Shown: one piece after another, positions 35,355-48,015 of the stretch | Layout of the letters: each line of letters starts with the position of its first letter | Position numbering within the stretch: the stretch's first letter is position 1 | From: Apricaphanius iberus | Taxonomy: Eukaryota > Chordata > Actinopteri > Cyprinodontiformes > Aphaniidae | DNA: 64,000 nt | Direction of reading: 5' to 3' | Assembly (NCBI GenBank): GCA_028564705.1 | Contig: JAPXFQ010000113.1 | Coordinates: 930,001 to 994,000, forward strand | The notes under the pieces: generated by a model | What the model saw: the letters and a program-made list of their open reading frames with translations, nothing else | What the model was told of the DNA's origin: nothing | Database searches by the model: none | Made by a program: the position numbers and the translations under genes

Positions 35355-37004
35355 AGGTAGATATAATCTATATCTGTCTGCAAGATTGTCGTTTTTATTT
35401 TACCAATAAAATCACTAAACTTTAGAAAAAAAAGAACAATCTGAACTGTAACTTTAAAATGGATTCATTTCTTCTATATAAACAACTTTAACATAGCTTT
35501 GGCTTCCCTAAAAGTTCTACTTTTATGTTCAGTGTATGGTTCCAATACAATCTGTACTTTAAAATCAGATGATTTTTCAATATCAAATTTCGACATGTTT
35601 TTTCTCAGCTGTACAACATACAACATTTGAAAACTTACCATGAACTGCTCAAATAGGAGTTTTGTCTGCAGGTTGCAGAATTCAAATGTGGCAGCTTAGA
35701 GTGACTTTTTGTTTGATGTGGGGTCATTATCTGTTATTTCATAAAATTTAGCTGACTAGAATTAACATCAAAACAAAAACAAAATGCACTATGATATAAT
35801 GTTTTAAGAAACTTTCCAGTAAGGATCGGCAATTTAGATACAAAAAGTCTCTTTACCTGTTTTCTGGCTCTTCTAAAAATCTTTTACAGGATAAGAGGAT
35901 AAGGGGTAAGTAATTGGGAGGGTTCTATAGCTCCAGAAAGTTATTTCCCTACATTAAGACTAATAGCGAGCTTGGGCTTCTGCTTGGGAGATAAGTCTGG
36001 CAGTAAAAGAAAACTCAAAGTAGGTTAAGATGATGAATTGTGTGAAGGCTGATTTATCTGTAGCCTAAGTTCTTTTCATTCCTCTGTACCTCCCGGTTTC
36101 TTTGAGTCCAGCAGAGCAAAAGCTGTTGTGTTGAAATAACACTAAATCATGTCCACTCCTGGTGTCGAAAAACAACCTGGCAAAGGATAAACGCGACAAA
36201 ATGATAAACTATGTGAGTAGACCATAAAATGCTTTGTTACAGACTGCTTTGTTTCATAATTGTATTCAGTTTACATTTTATTTTACTCATACTAAGATGG
36301 TTAAATCTTTAAGCTTCAAATGTTCAGTTGTTCTTCAAATTTTAAAAATCTTGCATAAAAGTTCTTAAAAGGAATTTAAGTTGTACTATTTTCACTGAAG
36401 GTCATTCATAACATAGCAATAAATTATGTTCTTGCCAAAGTTTAATTTTATTTGCAGAAGGACCACACATTTATACAACTCCAGATTCATTTGTAACATA
36501 TCCGGATTTCAGTTCTGGAACTCTTTGCACAGGATTTTTATTTACTTTGGTGGTAAATTTTGAATATATGCATGCGCACACACACTCACGTCTATGTATA
36601 TGCACAGAAAAGTATTTCTTCTTTCCTTGGTCAAACAAGTAATACAGTTAACTGAAAATGGATGGAGGTAACTACTGGGCAGCCCTTAAAGACAATCTGT
36701 TGAAGGAGGCAAAATACGTTAAACTGCTAGAGGTTCACCTTCCAGTATAATAACATAAAACCTAAGGTCAGAGCCTAAATCGAAGGGTTTATAGAGTGGT
36801 ATTAAGAATATCTTAATGTAATCTGTCACACTAAATTTAGTAAAGAAAGACTGTTTGAAAAAAGAAAAATCTCAGTTGCGATTATAGTGAAAGACAGTTC
36901 TTTGAACTATTGACTCAGCTTGGCTGAATGCAAAAGTCTTTTCAACTTCCATTATAATACCAGGGCAAATTACCTCCAGAATCCCCCATCCCACCATGCA
37001 GATC
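35355..37004. other. Non-coding sequence, no gene seen
   Basis: Unique-looking, AT-rich. No element or RNA gene recognised. Confidence 0.45.
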
Positions 37005-37110
37005 AAGTAATTTTTATTTTCTATGTAGCGCTAGATTACAACAAAAGTCATTTAAGGTTACCTGTCCTCTAGAACAGTTCAGAGCCTTGTTCAATTAATA
37101 CAGAAATTAA
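37005..37110 (-). mobile_element. L2-type LINE 3' tail fragment
   Basis: 'aagtaatttttattttctat', 'gtagcgctagattacaacaa', 'aagtcatttaagg' follow, with mutations, the conserved L2 tail seen at 57.6 and 46.7 kb ('tttatttatatagcgccatt', 'tcacaacagatgtcatctca'). Only the tail remains. Confidence 0.5.
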
Positions 37111-37254
37111 ACAGTTATGTTATCAATCTCATTTTCAAAGCCGCTTGACATTTGTGTCTTTACATGTCTGAAGATAAATAATATTTCCTCTTGCAAGACT
37201 TCCACCAGATTTGTACATATATGTCTGGACCAAGGGGCAAACTCTGCCCGCAGA

Positions 37255-37734
37255 ACGTGAAGCCAACCAGAATTGCACTGCAAAAATTGCAGTTCAGCCC
37301 TCATCCGCTGGGGGCTGGCTCCAAAAAGGGGCAATTTCCCATTGACTCCCATGTTAAAAAGGCCAACTTTACAGCAAAAAAAAAACATGTTTACAGCCTG
37401 GGTCAAAAAAACATTTTAGGTTAGATAGTTCAGGTTTACGGTCATGACAACTCTGAGGGCCCTAATTACCGGCTGCAGTCTATGTTAGCTTCAGTAGCTA
37501 CGGACTAACATGTAGCTATGTCGGCTCGGAGTGTCAACCCTCCGCCCCCAGCCTCACATTGTCACTCTCAGCTCCACCTCTCTGCCCATTTTTGGAGTTT
37601 CTGAGTGACAAGGCGAGTGACGCAGTCAAGATGGCGGCGGTGGGAACCGCCCAGTTGGCTTCATTTTTGCTTTTCAGAAACCTATGGGTGACGTCAACGA
37701 GGGTTTGTCCATTGTTTTTTACAGTCTATGGTCT
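37255..37734. repeat. Unclassified fish interspersed repeat
   Basis: Contains 'catccgctgggggctggctc', 'ccattgactcccatgttaaa', 'aacatgtttacagcctgg' and ends in 'gtccattgttttttacagtc' 'tatggt'. I recognise these words as common in fish genomic repeats and untranslated regions, but cannot name the class. The CpG-rich middle (37480-37700) carries an 'aagatggcggcgg' motif, which is a YY1-like core. Confidence 0.4.
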
Positions 37735-37867
37735 GGACTCCTGTGATGGACTGTCGACCTGTCCAGGGTGTACCCTGCCTCTTGCCCGTTGACAGCTGGA
37801 GATAGGCTCCAGCGCCCCCGCGACCCCTGGAGGGACTAAGCGGTTCAGAAAATGGATGGATGGATGG
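37735..37867 (+). mobile_element. RTE/Rex3-type LINE 3' end with GGAT tail
   Basis: 'ctgtgatggactgtcgacct', 'gtccagggtgtaccctgcct', 'ggagataggctccagcgccc', 'actaagcggttcagaaaatg' and a terminal (GGAT)n. This is the very common fish LINE tail ending in GATG repeats, as described for Rex3. The body is absent, so it is a strongly 5'-truncated insertion or a SINE sharing the tail. Confidence 0.65.
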
Positions 37868-39785
37868 TCTGGACTCAAGATGTTGGTAGGGTGCCTGCCA
37901 TCAAATACCAGTAAAATTTGCTTAGTGGCCACTGGTTACCCCTTCCATACTTCTTTTGTCATACTTTCAGTCAGTCACTTTAACATATTTCCATTCACAA
38001 AAAAACTGTTAGCTATTTGAAATTCATGAAGTGGAACTAAAGCACCACTCCCCATTGCTATTATTAAGGTGATGCCCTAATTGTAGCTGACACTATAATC
38101 CTGAGATTGTCTCTTAATAGTGCAAGAAACAGGAGACGGATTTTAAACATTGTTGATGCTCAATTCTGTTTCTGTTCTTTCATATTCATGTATGCATCGA
38201 AAAAAACAAATTGATTTATCAGATTTATGTATGTTAGAAGATCAATATAACTGACAGCAACAGTTTTAGTTTTTTTTTAGGTACAGCCAAATAGATTATG
38301 TCCTACATTTTTGTTGTGCTGTTCTTTATTCTTACAATATTCGTCTGTTATGTAAAAAAAATTACAATGTTTCTCCTGGTATGATTACTCTTGCAAGGAT
38401 GGTAAATTTAGCTTATAAGGGTAGATGCTGATCCTAATAACATGCTGTCCTGTTAACCAAACCCACATGCTGATTAAACAATCCCAACTTCACAACAAAT
38501 CAAATGCTTGAAATCCCATCGTATGTGCAGAACAGACATTTTATCTCGCTCTGCTTACAACTTGTTTTCACTTTGGGCGACTGTCTGGCATCATTTATAA
38601 TATTAGGGGGACATAATCGTTTGCAGTTCAGGCAGTCTTCTTTGTAAGCCCTCTCTCACATAAAACGTCTTCCAATGAGAAGCATATTTGACTGGGCACC
38701 AGTTGTGGTCCAGAAGCTCTCTGTGATTTTGTTTTAACCCCAGTGCTTGTTTTGAAACCTCCAGGGGGCATTGAAAAATGAAATGTAAGTGCTGTCAAAC
38801 AACCCCCCCCCTAACCAACACCTTGCATATTACCCTTCTTAAGAGAGCCCACGCGGCCCATGGTTGGGAAGTGAATCTCACTTAGCCAAATTGACCGTGT
38901 CTCATCCCTCAATACCTACTGTTCCCATGGGGAAGATGAACTCCACCAGGTGCCATTTGGGGTTTACAGAGTCCAAAGAATTCTCTTAACATCCTCCACA
39001 CTCACATTCCTGCTGCAGAGGTGGAGACTAGTGCCTGGATAGTTTCAGTCAACACTTTGCAAACACCAAACCGTGACTTAGAAGCACATTCTCTGAAGTG
39101 CAGCGCAATTATTTGATGATTGAAACTAAACTACTGCCATAAATCTTCTTGCAAATGTACCCTTTACTCTCTCTATTAAACATTACAATTTGAAGGGTTT
39201 GGAAGGAGGGCAAAATGTCCAGATGGCCCCAACTCAGCAGTAGCCATATTGGCTTTTTCAAATATCACAGTTCTGTCCTCAGTTACCATTTACCTGAGAC
39301 GACAGGGTACTTCCCTTTAGATTCCAGCACAGTTGCTCTGATCTGTCAAGCAGAAAAATAACCAGAGGCTACTTCAAAGGCCAGTTCTCATCCTGGCGGC
39401 TACATCTTAAATGCTCCTGCCTTCATGTATCCTGGGACTAAAAGACGTCTTTATTTCAAAATTGGTTTCATTAAGATTACTGGGATCCTTTGAGAGTAGC
39501 AGAAAAATGAAAAATCTCTGTACTTTTCTATAAGCATCAGATTCAATAACTTTCATGAAGCTTTCAGTCCTCGTTCCCTTCACTTATTAAGGCTTTAACT
39601 TAAAAAGCAGCTGTGAAAATGCTGAAAAATATATATATATTTTTTTATGGAGCACTGCTCTCACATTAGGAACTTGCATTTGTGGTTTATGTGTTGGTGA
39701 AGGCTCCTCCTGTGTGCGACAATCTTAACCCGAGAGGTATTTTAAGGTGTTCAGAGGGAAACTGGCAGGAAAGGAATCCATCAAA
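37868..39785. other. Non-coding sequence, possibly with conserved elements
   Basis: No gene or repeat. 38630-39130 is complex, of moderate GC and free of low-complexity runs apart from a C9 at about 38804. It is the kind of unique sequence in which conserved enhancers are found, but this cannot be tested here. Confidence 0.35.
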
Positions 39786-39965
39786 AGTGCCTTGCAAAAG
39801 AAGCCATACCCCTTCATACCAACATTCCTTAAAGCTTGTCACTTTCTAGCCAAAAACATGCACTGTAACTTCATGGGGACTGAATATGAAAGAGCAACAT
39901 AAAGTAGGGGACGTTTTTTTTTATTTTTTTTTATTTCAAATAAAAGTGTGGTTTGTGTTTAGGTT
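39786..39965 (+). mobile_element. Tc1/mariner left-end fragment
   Basis: 'agtgccttgcaaaagaagcc' 'atacccctt' is the outer end of the abundant Tc1 family, followed by inner-arm words ('gagcaacataaagtag', 'tttcaaataaaagtgtgg'). There is no transposase. A 10-bp inverted pair, 'tttcatttag' and 'ctaaatgaaa', lies immediately downstream (39965-39990). Confidence 0.5.
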
Positions 39966-42900
39966 TCATTTAGATACCCCTAAATGAAATCAAGATCAAA
40001 AAGTCAGGATTTAACTTTTAAGCAGTATTGGAACACAGATGACTCATACACAAATAATAATAATCCAAGAAATGTACACAACATTTCATGAGTATGGTTC
40101 TAAGGAGTACTTTGACTTTTTGAAAGATTGATCTCTAATCATAAGAGACTGCAATCTGATCATTTCTCTTGAGCTTATTCTGCTTTCTCTGGTAGGTTAG
40201 ATAATAAAAAATGTTTATTCCCTATACATTAAATGCATCTAAACTAAAAGTGTATACCATCTATTCTACACAATCATAAGGAAAAATTTATTTAAATCAT
40301 CTCGGGCTATATTAAATAAAAAAAAAAACAGCTACAAGATTGTATATATCTCACACAGTTTAACCTGTTAAAGATGTGAGGGCAATCTGTTTTATACTGA
40401 AGAGTTCAAAAGACAAATTTTGGCAAAACTGTAGGTCAATTGCTTATCCTCATCGTTCAGGTTAGGAAGCTAAATCTTTCCAGCTGCAGCTTTGTTGCGG
40501 TAACACATCCAAACTCCGTCATGTCAACTGATATAAAAGCATGGGAATTATTAGAGATCACACGCAAGAGAAGATGAGAGAACTCCTAGAGAAGCGTTTT
40601 ATCACACTCAGGTCCTGCTGCGGCTGCTCTCCCTGATTTGGTGAGGAGTGGACTCGAGCCTCATGAAACAGCCTCTTATCTGTCCAAAGATCAAAACCCT
40701 CTGGAGAGCACTCTGATTTCTTGCAATGGCATTGACAAGCCATATCCAGCTGCCTTGAAGAGCGCTAAGGCATCTAGTTGAAGGCTTTATGAAACTCCAA
40801 GGACTAAGAGGAAGGTTGGCTGTCTGAAAAAAAATGAGCTGATCACTGTCAATTTCATTTTTTCCCACTAAGTAAGGTTGTATTTTATCTAATGCAATAA
40901 CCACAAAGATTTGGCTTTGCGGCAGCTGTTCTTACAGATAATAGTTTTCAGATAGGCCACCCCACGATAATAGCTCTGAGCGATTTTGTTTTCAGAAGAG
41001 GCAAATGCATTAAAGTCATCTGTCTCGATCTCTGTGGATGCACTTCGGAGGATGGTTGAGTTATGAGTTTGGCTCGTGTTACCTGGCTCTACTTGAGCTG
41101 ACCTGAGCAGGACCTGCAGATTAAGGAACCATATGGGAGCTGACATCTGAGCCTGAGAGAGAAGAAACATTGAAGCCTTGCCAGAACAGTATTTCTACTT
41201 ATTTACACTGATGCATGATGTCCACACACACAGACATCAGCCTCTAGAGCAGTTTAAAAGTCACAGTCTTCATTTGAACATTGTAAAGAAAAAAAATGTA
41301 TATGTCATTTGTAGTAAACCACAATAATTATAGGTACAATTCGTTTTCGATCTGATGTGGAAAGACCATTAGTGTTTTTAGGAAAGGAAGTATAAATTAG
41401 TTTTTTCTTGATTGAATGAATACGATTCCATATTTGAGAATAGGAGGAGGAAAGTCATGCTTCAATAAACTAAGACTTTAAAGATGTACAACAATTATAT
41501 TTAAGTAGAAACACCACACTAAATCTCTATAAAAACTGTCTTTGTTCTGAATGATTTTGTTTAACATGTAACATCAAACAGATGTCTACTGACTTACTCA
41601 TTACATTACTCTTACATTTCCACACTTAATTTTTCCCATTGGACCAATAATAGGAGAACCTTTTCCATTTCTATGAAAAAACAATATGACTAAGATTATC
41701 TGCAATTCACTGCTACAACAACTAAAGTGTTTAATTTATTTCAAGAAGCAAAGTATCACAGACCTCTTTTAACCAAACACATGACCCAGGGAAATGTATT
41801 TGGACTTTGATCCATAATGTAACGTTTCTGGCTTTGTCTCAACAATATTTTTGCTGCTGAGGCCATCTGAAATGAAAGTATGAGAGTTGTGGACTGAATG
41901 AGCTATAATAAACTCTATTGCAGGTTGCGTTCAACATTTCTTTTGTAATGTTTAATAATCTCTCAACAATGAGACGTGAGATGGTGCCATACTAAAATAT
42001 CTTTAAGGTCAAATGATTGACATTTCTCTATGATTCAAATGATCCTTAAGGAGGTTCTTTAAGCCCCAGTGATGGTCTTCCTAAAAAGCCTGAGAGCTAG
42101 ACCTGGTTTCCATCTGGGAAAACAAAAATGGACCCCTAATGCCATTATCAGGACCCCTGTCCTGATGGATAACACATACTGATGGATCGATTTACGGCAA
42201 ATAACTCAAAACATGACTTAAAAGACCCATTCTTAGGAAAATCTATTGTCAGGGGTCAGAAATCGGCCACATGGCATGCCCCATGCATCGAGACCCTGTT
42301 TTGATTCTATTTTATTTGCTGCCAAGCTGCTTTCAAAACATTTCCCCTCAAATTAAACAGACAGGAAAATCTTCAGCACTTAAAAGTGTCGACACAAAGA
42401 TAGTTTCACCAATAGTACGGTTGACTGAGCTCTCAGGAGGACACAAACAAGCCACCAGAAACATTATGGACTCATCTTCAGACAGTCAGAAGTGATAGAG
42501 GTCCATTTTTCCAACAAGGTTCGTCTTCACTAAAAGCCCCAAACTCCACATGCTACAGATAAGCAGACTTTACAGCCAGTGAACAGCTCACGCAAAACAA
42601 GAAATAAGCATCCCATCTGCAGCTCGTTTCTCCTGCACATCGTTAATCAAACTCCAAAGATCCTGTTCACACCACATTAGAGATGTACACGGAGCCATAC
42701 TGTTCGGTGTGACATCATCCCACATTAGCAACTGAACTTAAACATGTCCAACTTACTTTAAATTATACTCCATCAATGCATAACACGTTTAGTCTTTGAC
42801 TATAAAACTAATGACTGGTTGTAAATTATAGAGGTGAAACACCTTTCACTATCCATCAACATCAATGATTACAGAAAGCAATGAGATAATTTTATTAAAC

Positions 42901-43403
42901 TTTCCATGCAGGGAACATCTGTTACCAAATTAAAAATTAGCTGAACATCCAAGGAACCACAGTTTTTCAAAATTATGTTGTAGTTACTAAAAACGGGTAG
43001 TGTTGTAAAACAGATTTTTTTTTTTACAATTTATTGATAGAGCAGTTGTTAAATGTGTTTCATAATGTCAAAATATACCCAAATATACAATATGCAGACC
43101 TTTTTTGGATTACTTTGACTGATTTAAAGACATTTACCAGAATTCAAAGCAAACTTAATAAATGCATGGTTGTGGACAATCTTGTTCATGCAGCAACATA
43201 ACATTTAACAAACGCGATCCTCAGTTTCCACTTTATAAATTCACCATCCAAAGTAAATGCTCAAAAGCCATGTCGCCTGGGGAATATAACAAGCTGACAG
43301 ATGAGTAAATGTTAACATTAAGAAAGTTCCCACCTAGAGTCTTCTGTTTTGATCATTTGTTTGCTGTGCATGTGTCTTTGAAAAATCTAAGGTTAGTGTT
43401 AAA
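39966..43403. other. Non-coding sequence, no gene seen
   Basis: Unique-looking. 40600-41130 is of complex composition with a 'ctgatcactgtcaatttcat' word resembling a TALE homeodomain site. Nothing firmer can be said, and frames of 60-98 codons there have no domain. Confidence 0.35.
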
Positions 43404-43860
43404 AGATTTCATGTGGTGTGCCCCAGGGTTAAATTATAGGCCCAGTTCTCTTTAACCTTTACATGCTCCCTCTTGGAAGTGTCATCAGAAGACATGGAGT
43501 TCATTTTCACAGTTATAATGACAATACACAGCTGTGCATCTTAGTGTCTCTCAATGGCACATGGGAGGTGGATGCACTTTTTGACTGCATTTTAGACATC
43601 AAATCCTGGATGTGAGAAAACTTTCTCCAGTTAAATCAAACTGAAATTTTAATACTCTTTCTTTATTTGTGTACAGCACTTTGGTCTGCGTTATCGCAGT
43701 TTTTAAATGTGCTTTATAAATAAATGATGATGAAGATACTTAAGATGATAATCTTTAATAATCTAATAATAATCATTTACCAAAATAACAATCACTGTCT
43801 TTTAATTCTTCTTTACAAGTGAAACACCTGGGTGTTATTTCTGACTCTTAGCTGACTTTT
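43404..43860 (+). pseudogene. L2-type LINE RT fragment with a LINE tail in it
   Basis: 43410-43655 reads, in sense, a decayed RT palm: CGVPQG then IIGPVLFNLYMLPLGSVIRR, FHSYNDNTQLC (the YADDTQLY box with the catalytic aspartates changed), and DIKSWM then ENFLQLNQTEI. At about 43660 it jumps into a LINE 3' tail ('tgtacagcactttggtctgc', 'aaatgtgctttataaataaa', then 'tgatgatga'). RT-like sequence seems to resume at 43825 ('gtgaaacacctgggtgttat', 'ttctgactct'), which reads VKHLGVISDS. So a tail-only insertion probably interrupts the older fragment. Confidence 0.6.
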
Positions 43861-44288
43861 ATCCCTAAAATTAAAAAAATATATAAAAAAATCATTTTGA
43901 ATGATTTTTAAATGTCATAATTTGTAAATGTATTCTCTTGGGCCTTCTTATCGTTCAGAACTGCTTTTACCATATGCAGGGTGCTTTTCTTGGGGACATG
44001 CTTGTGATGTTCCCCCCTCTGGTCATTCATTTTTTTATCTCTGGGGGGGATACGTTTTTTGTTCCTCCCGGTGGTCCAACAGAGTAACAATTCCCTTCAA
44101 GTGAATGCTGCAACCCCTGTAATTGTGCTGAACGACTTAAACCACACCTTAAAAAAAATGATGGCTGCTGTTTACACATTCCGTTTCCACAGCAGACTGC
44201 GAGAAAGGATTCTGCACAATCATCTCTGCACGGAGCCCGGCAGGGATCAGGTGCTAAAAATTATTATGAGGCGTAAGAATATGTACCC
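43861..44288. other. Non-coding sequence, nothing recognised
   Basis: A 96-codon frame (44059-44349) and a 60-codon one (43908-44090) have no recognisable features. Poly-A and T runs are present. Confidence 0.35.
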
Positions 44289-45020
44289 TCAGTTTAATAA
44301 AACCTGCGTATGGATTTTGAATGGTGCTAACCTATTCAATGATTTATAAACTAATAAAAGCACTTGGAAGTCTATTCTCTGAGCTATGGGGAGCCAGTGT
44401 AAGGACTCTAGAACTGAGGTGATGTGTTCTATCTTCTTGGTTCTAGTGAGAACACGAGCAGCAGCGTTCTGGATCAGCTGCAGCTGTCTGATTGATTTTT
44501 TTAGGTAGACCTGTGAACATACTGTTACAGTAATCAAGGTGGCTAAAGATAAATGCATGGATGAGTTTTTCTAGGTCTCCTAGTGTCATCGTTTCTTTAA
44601 TCCTAGAAATGTTCCTCAGGTGAAAGAAAGCTACTCTTGTTATTGCCTTTATGTGACTCTGGAGGTTCAGTTCTGAGTCTATTATCACACCTACTCTAGA
44701 TTTCTGGCCTGGTTTGTAGTATCTAGTTGGGCCTGTTTAAACTGATTACTGATATGTAGTCAATCTTTTTTGGGTCCAAAGAGAAGTACTTCGGTTTTGT
44801 TTTTGTTCAGTTGGAAGAAAATGATGGTACATTCAGCTGTTAATTTGCTCAATGCATTTATTAAGGGTTTGGATGGTATCAACATCACCTGGTGACATTG
44901 AGACATAAAGCAGAGTGTCGTCAGCATAGTTTTGGCAGTTGTAACTATAGGTGGTGATAATTTGGCTTAGTGGGAGCATGTAGATGCTAAATAGGAGAGG
45001 CCCTAGGATGGAGCCCTTTT
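44289..45020 (-). pseudogene. L2-clade LINE ORF2 remnant (RT palm to C-terminus)
   Basis: On the minus strand, from 45018 down, it reads GSILGPLLFSIYMLPLSQII, then QNYADDTLLYVSMSPGDVDT (RT catalytic YADD box intact). After a damaged stretch come SHIKAITRVAFFHLRNISRI, LEKLIHAFIFSHLDYCNSMF and, after a one-base shift in a T run near 44500, QLQLIQNAAARVLTRTKKIE, VLESLHWLPIAQRIDFQVLL and LVYKSLNRLAP. This is the end of an L2 ORF2 with its usual C-terminal HWLPI motif. It is the same subfamily as the copy at 13.74 kb and distinct from the 46.7/57.6 kb subfamily. The upstream end is cut by the DNA-transposon remnant at 45021. Confidence 0.75.
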
Positions 45021-45940
45021 TCAGTAACGAGTAATCTAACGTGTTACTATTCCCATACAGATAATCAGATTTAAGTCACTTGTTTAAACCACTGTGTATT
45101 ACTATTTTTTGAAATTTTCTTAAGCAAAAATATATATTTGGTAAATGGCAGCAATAGCATTAGGAAAACAAGCAACTATAGTGGTAAATATGGTCTTACA
45201 TACCTTAATCAACACTGTTGCCGTCTTTTTCTGTTGTAATCCGAAACAGCTGGTTATCTCCTTTACTGTCGCCATTTTTTTTTGGCCTGAGTCTGTGGGT
45301 GTTTCTCAGTTTCAAGGAGCCTTGCCTACAGAGGCAAGGCATGGGTAGGTGAGGCTCCTTGCTTACGAGGACATTGTCCTTCCTTGGTCAAAGAAAAACT
45401 GTTAAATGGAACAGACTAACCTCATGTGACCACGGCTGCCGGCTTACGTGCTCTTTTTACGACCCGCCCGTCAAAACAGCATAGTAGCATAGTAACGTTA
45501 CTTCATCCATGGAACTGGAAAGTTATAACAAACGATTTACTTTTTATTTTTTTTTACTGTGTATATGTCCGTAAATAAAATGTGTAAGCGAATTAGTACC
45601 TGGTTGCCACTGAAGCTGCAACTACTAAGCAACTAACCAACCATATATAACTGCTTTGGATCTAAAAAAATAATAAAAAAATAAAACAAACATTTTAGAT
45701 ATCAGCCCGATAGATACAATTAGTTGACTTTCAATTCAATTAAATCTACTTTTATTTATGGCGCCAATTCACAAGAAATGTAATCTCAAGGCACTTTACA
45801 ACAAAAGTAATAAAGTAACTTGTAATCTAATTTAGTTATTTTTAAAATAAAGTAATCAGTAAAGTAATTAAGTTACTTTTGGAAGGAGTAATCAGTAGTC
45901 AGTAATCATTACTTTTCCAAAGTAAGTGTGGCAACACTGG
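45021..45940. mobile_element. Non-autonomous DNA transposon remnant
   Basis: Both ends consist of 'agtaatc/gattact'-rich sequence: 'cagtaacgagtaatctaacg' near 45022 and 'ggaaggagtaatcagtagtc', 'aaagtaagtgtggcaacact' at 45880-45940. The right end is the reverse complement of a CCAGTGTTGCCACACTTACT-like terminus. This pattern is common in fish hAT-like elements. It contains a palindromic segment: 'caaggagcc' with 'ggctccttg' and 'gccttgcct' with 'aggcaaggc' (45314-45361). The matching outer left end is not visible. An L2 tail lies inside (next entry). Confidence 0.5.
45730..45805 (-). mobile_element. L2-type LINE tail inside the DNA element
   Basis: 'ttcaattcaattaaatctac', 'ttttatttatggcgccaatt' and 'atctcaaggcactttacaac' match the L2 tail at 57.6 kb with mutations. 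Only about 75 bp: a very short, tail-only insertion. Confidence 0.6.
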
Positions 45941-46718
45941 CTAACACCTAGGGGCACACATTATTGCTTTCTATCGTCTGGGAGTCAAACTTCATTTAAT
46001 AATGTAATAATTTTCTGATTGACATGTAAACTGGGACACTGCTCTCAACAAGGGGGAAGCCCTAAGTCCGATTTCACCAAAAAGCTGGATTTAGAGGTGA
46101 ATGTAAACATACTGAATCCCTTGGCTGCTGCTGTTAATGTACTACTGCCCTTGCAGATGGCTGCTTTGCTGAAGTTTCCTCACCTTAACTGGCTGATCTG
46201 TACTCTACCCAATGTCCTTTTTAATGTTGCTCTTGAGTATGTGTGCGCATGGGGGGTGCGCATGGGGGCGAGGGGCGTATAAATGTAATCATGCTTTTAA
46301 ATCTGTGAGTGATAGACGGAAATGTCGTATATATGGGGTATTTTTTTTTATCTGTTAAGCACTTTCAATTGTAATCTTTGCATGAAAAGTGCTTTATTAG
46401 TAAAGTTTAATTGAGTTATTGATCACTTCAATTAATTCTTTCACCTGCAAACACAAACAAGGTGTGACTACCGCATGTACCTGAACAAACTTTTAAGGCA
46501 AATCCCGCATGACACCAAATATGTATTTGTTAGATTGCTCCTGCCCATTCATTTCTTTTTTTTTTTCTGTAATGGAAACAATAGAAATATCTATGGCCAA
46601 TTTATGTGCATAAGTACCGGTAGTCAATAATTAAAGGGTTTATTGTATGCTGTTAAACAAAAAATTATCGCTACATGGTTCTATATACTGAGTCGAACAT
46701 TTTTCAGTGGTATTCAAA
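45941..46718. mobile_element. Non-coding; LINE-like tail near 46346-46430
   Basis: Mostly unassigned. 'ttaagcactttcaattgtaa' and 'aagtgctttattagtaaagt' followed by 'ttaattgagttattgat' looks like a sense-strand LINE 3' end. 46236-46282 is a G-rich patch with 'gcgcatggggg' repeated. No gene. Confidence 0.35.
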
Positions 46719-48015
46719 ATTCAATTCAATTCAATTCAATTCAGTTTATTTATATAGCGCCGTTTCACAACAGATGTCATCTCAAGGCACTTTACAAGAA
46801 GAGTTATTACAATACAATGTTTAATTTAGAAATTAGAGAACCATAGAAGATTGCGTCGTGTAATTCTCAGCAATCCCTCACACTGAGCAAGCACGAAGCG
46901 ACAGTGGAAAGGAAAAACTCCCTTTTAACAGGAAGAAACCTCCGGCAGAACCAGGCTCAGCACAAGCGGTCATCTGCCGAGACCGTCTGTGGTTTGGAGA
47001 ATACAGAACAGAGACACAGAACAGAGACACAGAAAGAACAACACAACTGATGCAGAAGTTTGTTGCAGGACGTGGAGAACTTTCCGTCACTGCAATGCCA
47101 TCTTAGTCAGGGTCGTCAAGCAGGGCGGGTCAGGAGCACCTACTGTAGGAAGAGACTAGCCTTAAGCAGCATAGCTACTAACATTAACCTGTCTCCTAGC
47201 TACAAGGAGACCTAGCTACTAACACTTTCTACCTGGCTTACATTAACCTATCTCTACCTAGCTACTCTACCTCTTCCTATCTCTTCCTAGCTTTTGACAT
47301 TCTACCTGACTACTAACATTAACCTGTCTCCTAGCTACTAGGAGACCTAGCTACTAACACTCTCTACTTGGCTTACATTAATCTATCTCTACGTAGCTAC
47401 TCTACCTCTTCATATCCCTTCCTAGCTTTTGACACTCTACCTAGCTACTAACATTAACCTATCTCTTCCTAGCTACCTGTCTAACCTGTCTCTAACTACA
47501 TATTAACATATCTCTAACTGTAAGCTTTGTCAAAGAGGAAAGTTTTAAGCCTAGTTTTAAAGATATACAAATTGTCTGCTTCACGAACCAACCCTGGGAG
47601 CCTGTTCCATAGGAGGGGAGCCTGATAGCTGAAAGATCTGCCACCCATTCTACTTTTAGAAATCCTAGGAACTACCAGTAAACCTGCAGTCTGAGAGCGA
47701 AGGGCCCTGTTAGGAACACATGGAACAATCAGGTCTCTTATGTATGATGGAGCTAGATTATTAAGAGCTTTATATGTCAGAAGGAGGATCTTGAATTCTA
47801 TTCTAGATTTTACTGGGAGCCAGTGAAGAGAAGCTAAAACAGGGGAAATGTGATATCTTCTTTTAATATTCATCAGAATCCTAGCAGCAGCATTTTGGAC
47901 TAACTGAAGACTTTTAATTGTTTTCTGTGGACCACCTGATAATAAAGAGTTACAGTAATCCAGTCTTGAAGTAATAAAGGCATGGACTAGTTTTTCAGCA
48001 TCATTCCTGGACAGG
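46719..48015 (-). mobile_element. L2-clade LINE, 5'-truncated copy
   Basis: The 3' end is the (CAATT)n tail at 46719-46742, followed inward by the conserved terminal stem region ('tttatttatatagcgcc', 'cacaacagatgtcatctcaa'). Next is a long 3' UTR, then the ORF2 C-terminus. Homology to the longer copy at 57.56 kb is continuous over about 46720-47150 and 47480-48015. The 5' end is lost near 48015. The UTR contains a roughly 137-bp tandem duplication (47206-47342, 47343-47479) that the other copy lacks. Confidence 0.85.
47514..48012 (-). CDS. L2 ORF2 C-terminal fragment, frame intact
   Basis: Open from the truncation point to a stop at 47514. It reads [20 protein letters not shown], then [77 protein letters not shown] and ends [14 protein letters not shown]. 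This is the tail domain after the RT thumb in L2 elements. The first methionine (47873) is internal. Unlike the copy at 58.6-59.1 kb it has no frameshift, but without an RT it encodes nothing functional. Confidence 0.75.
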
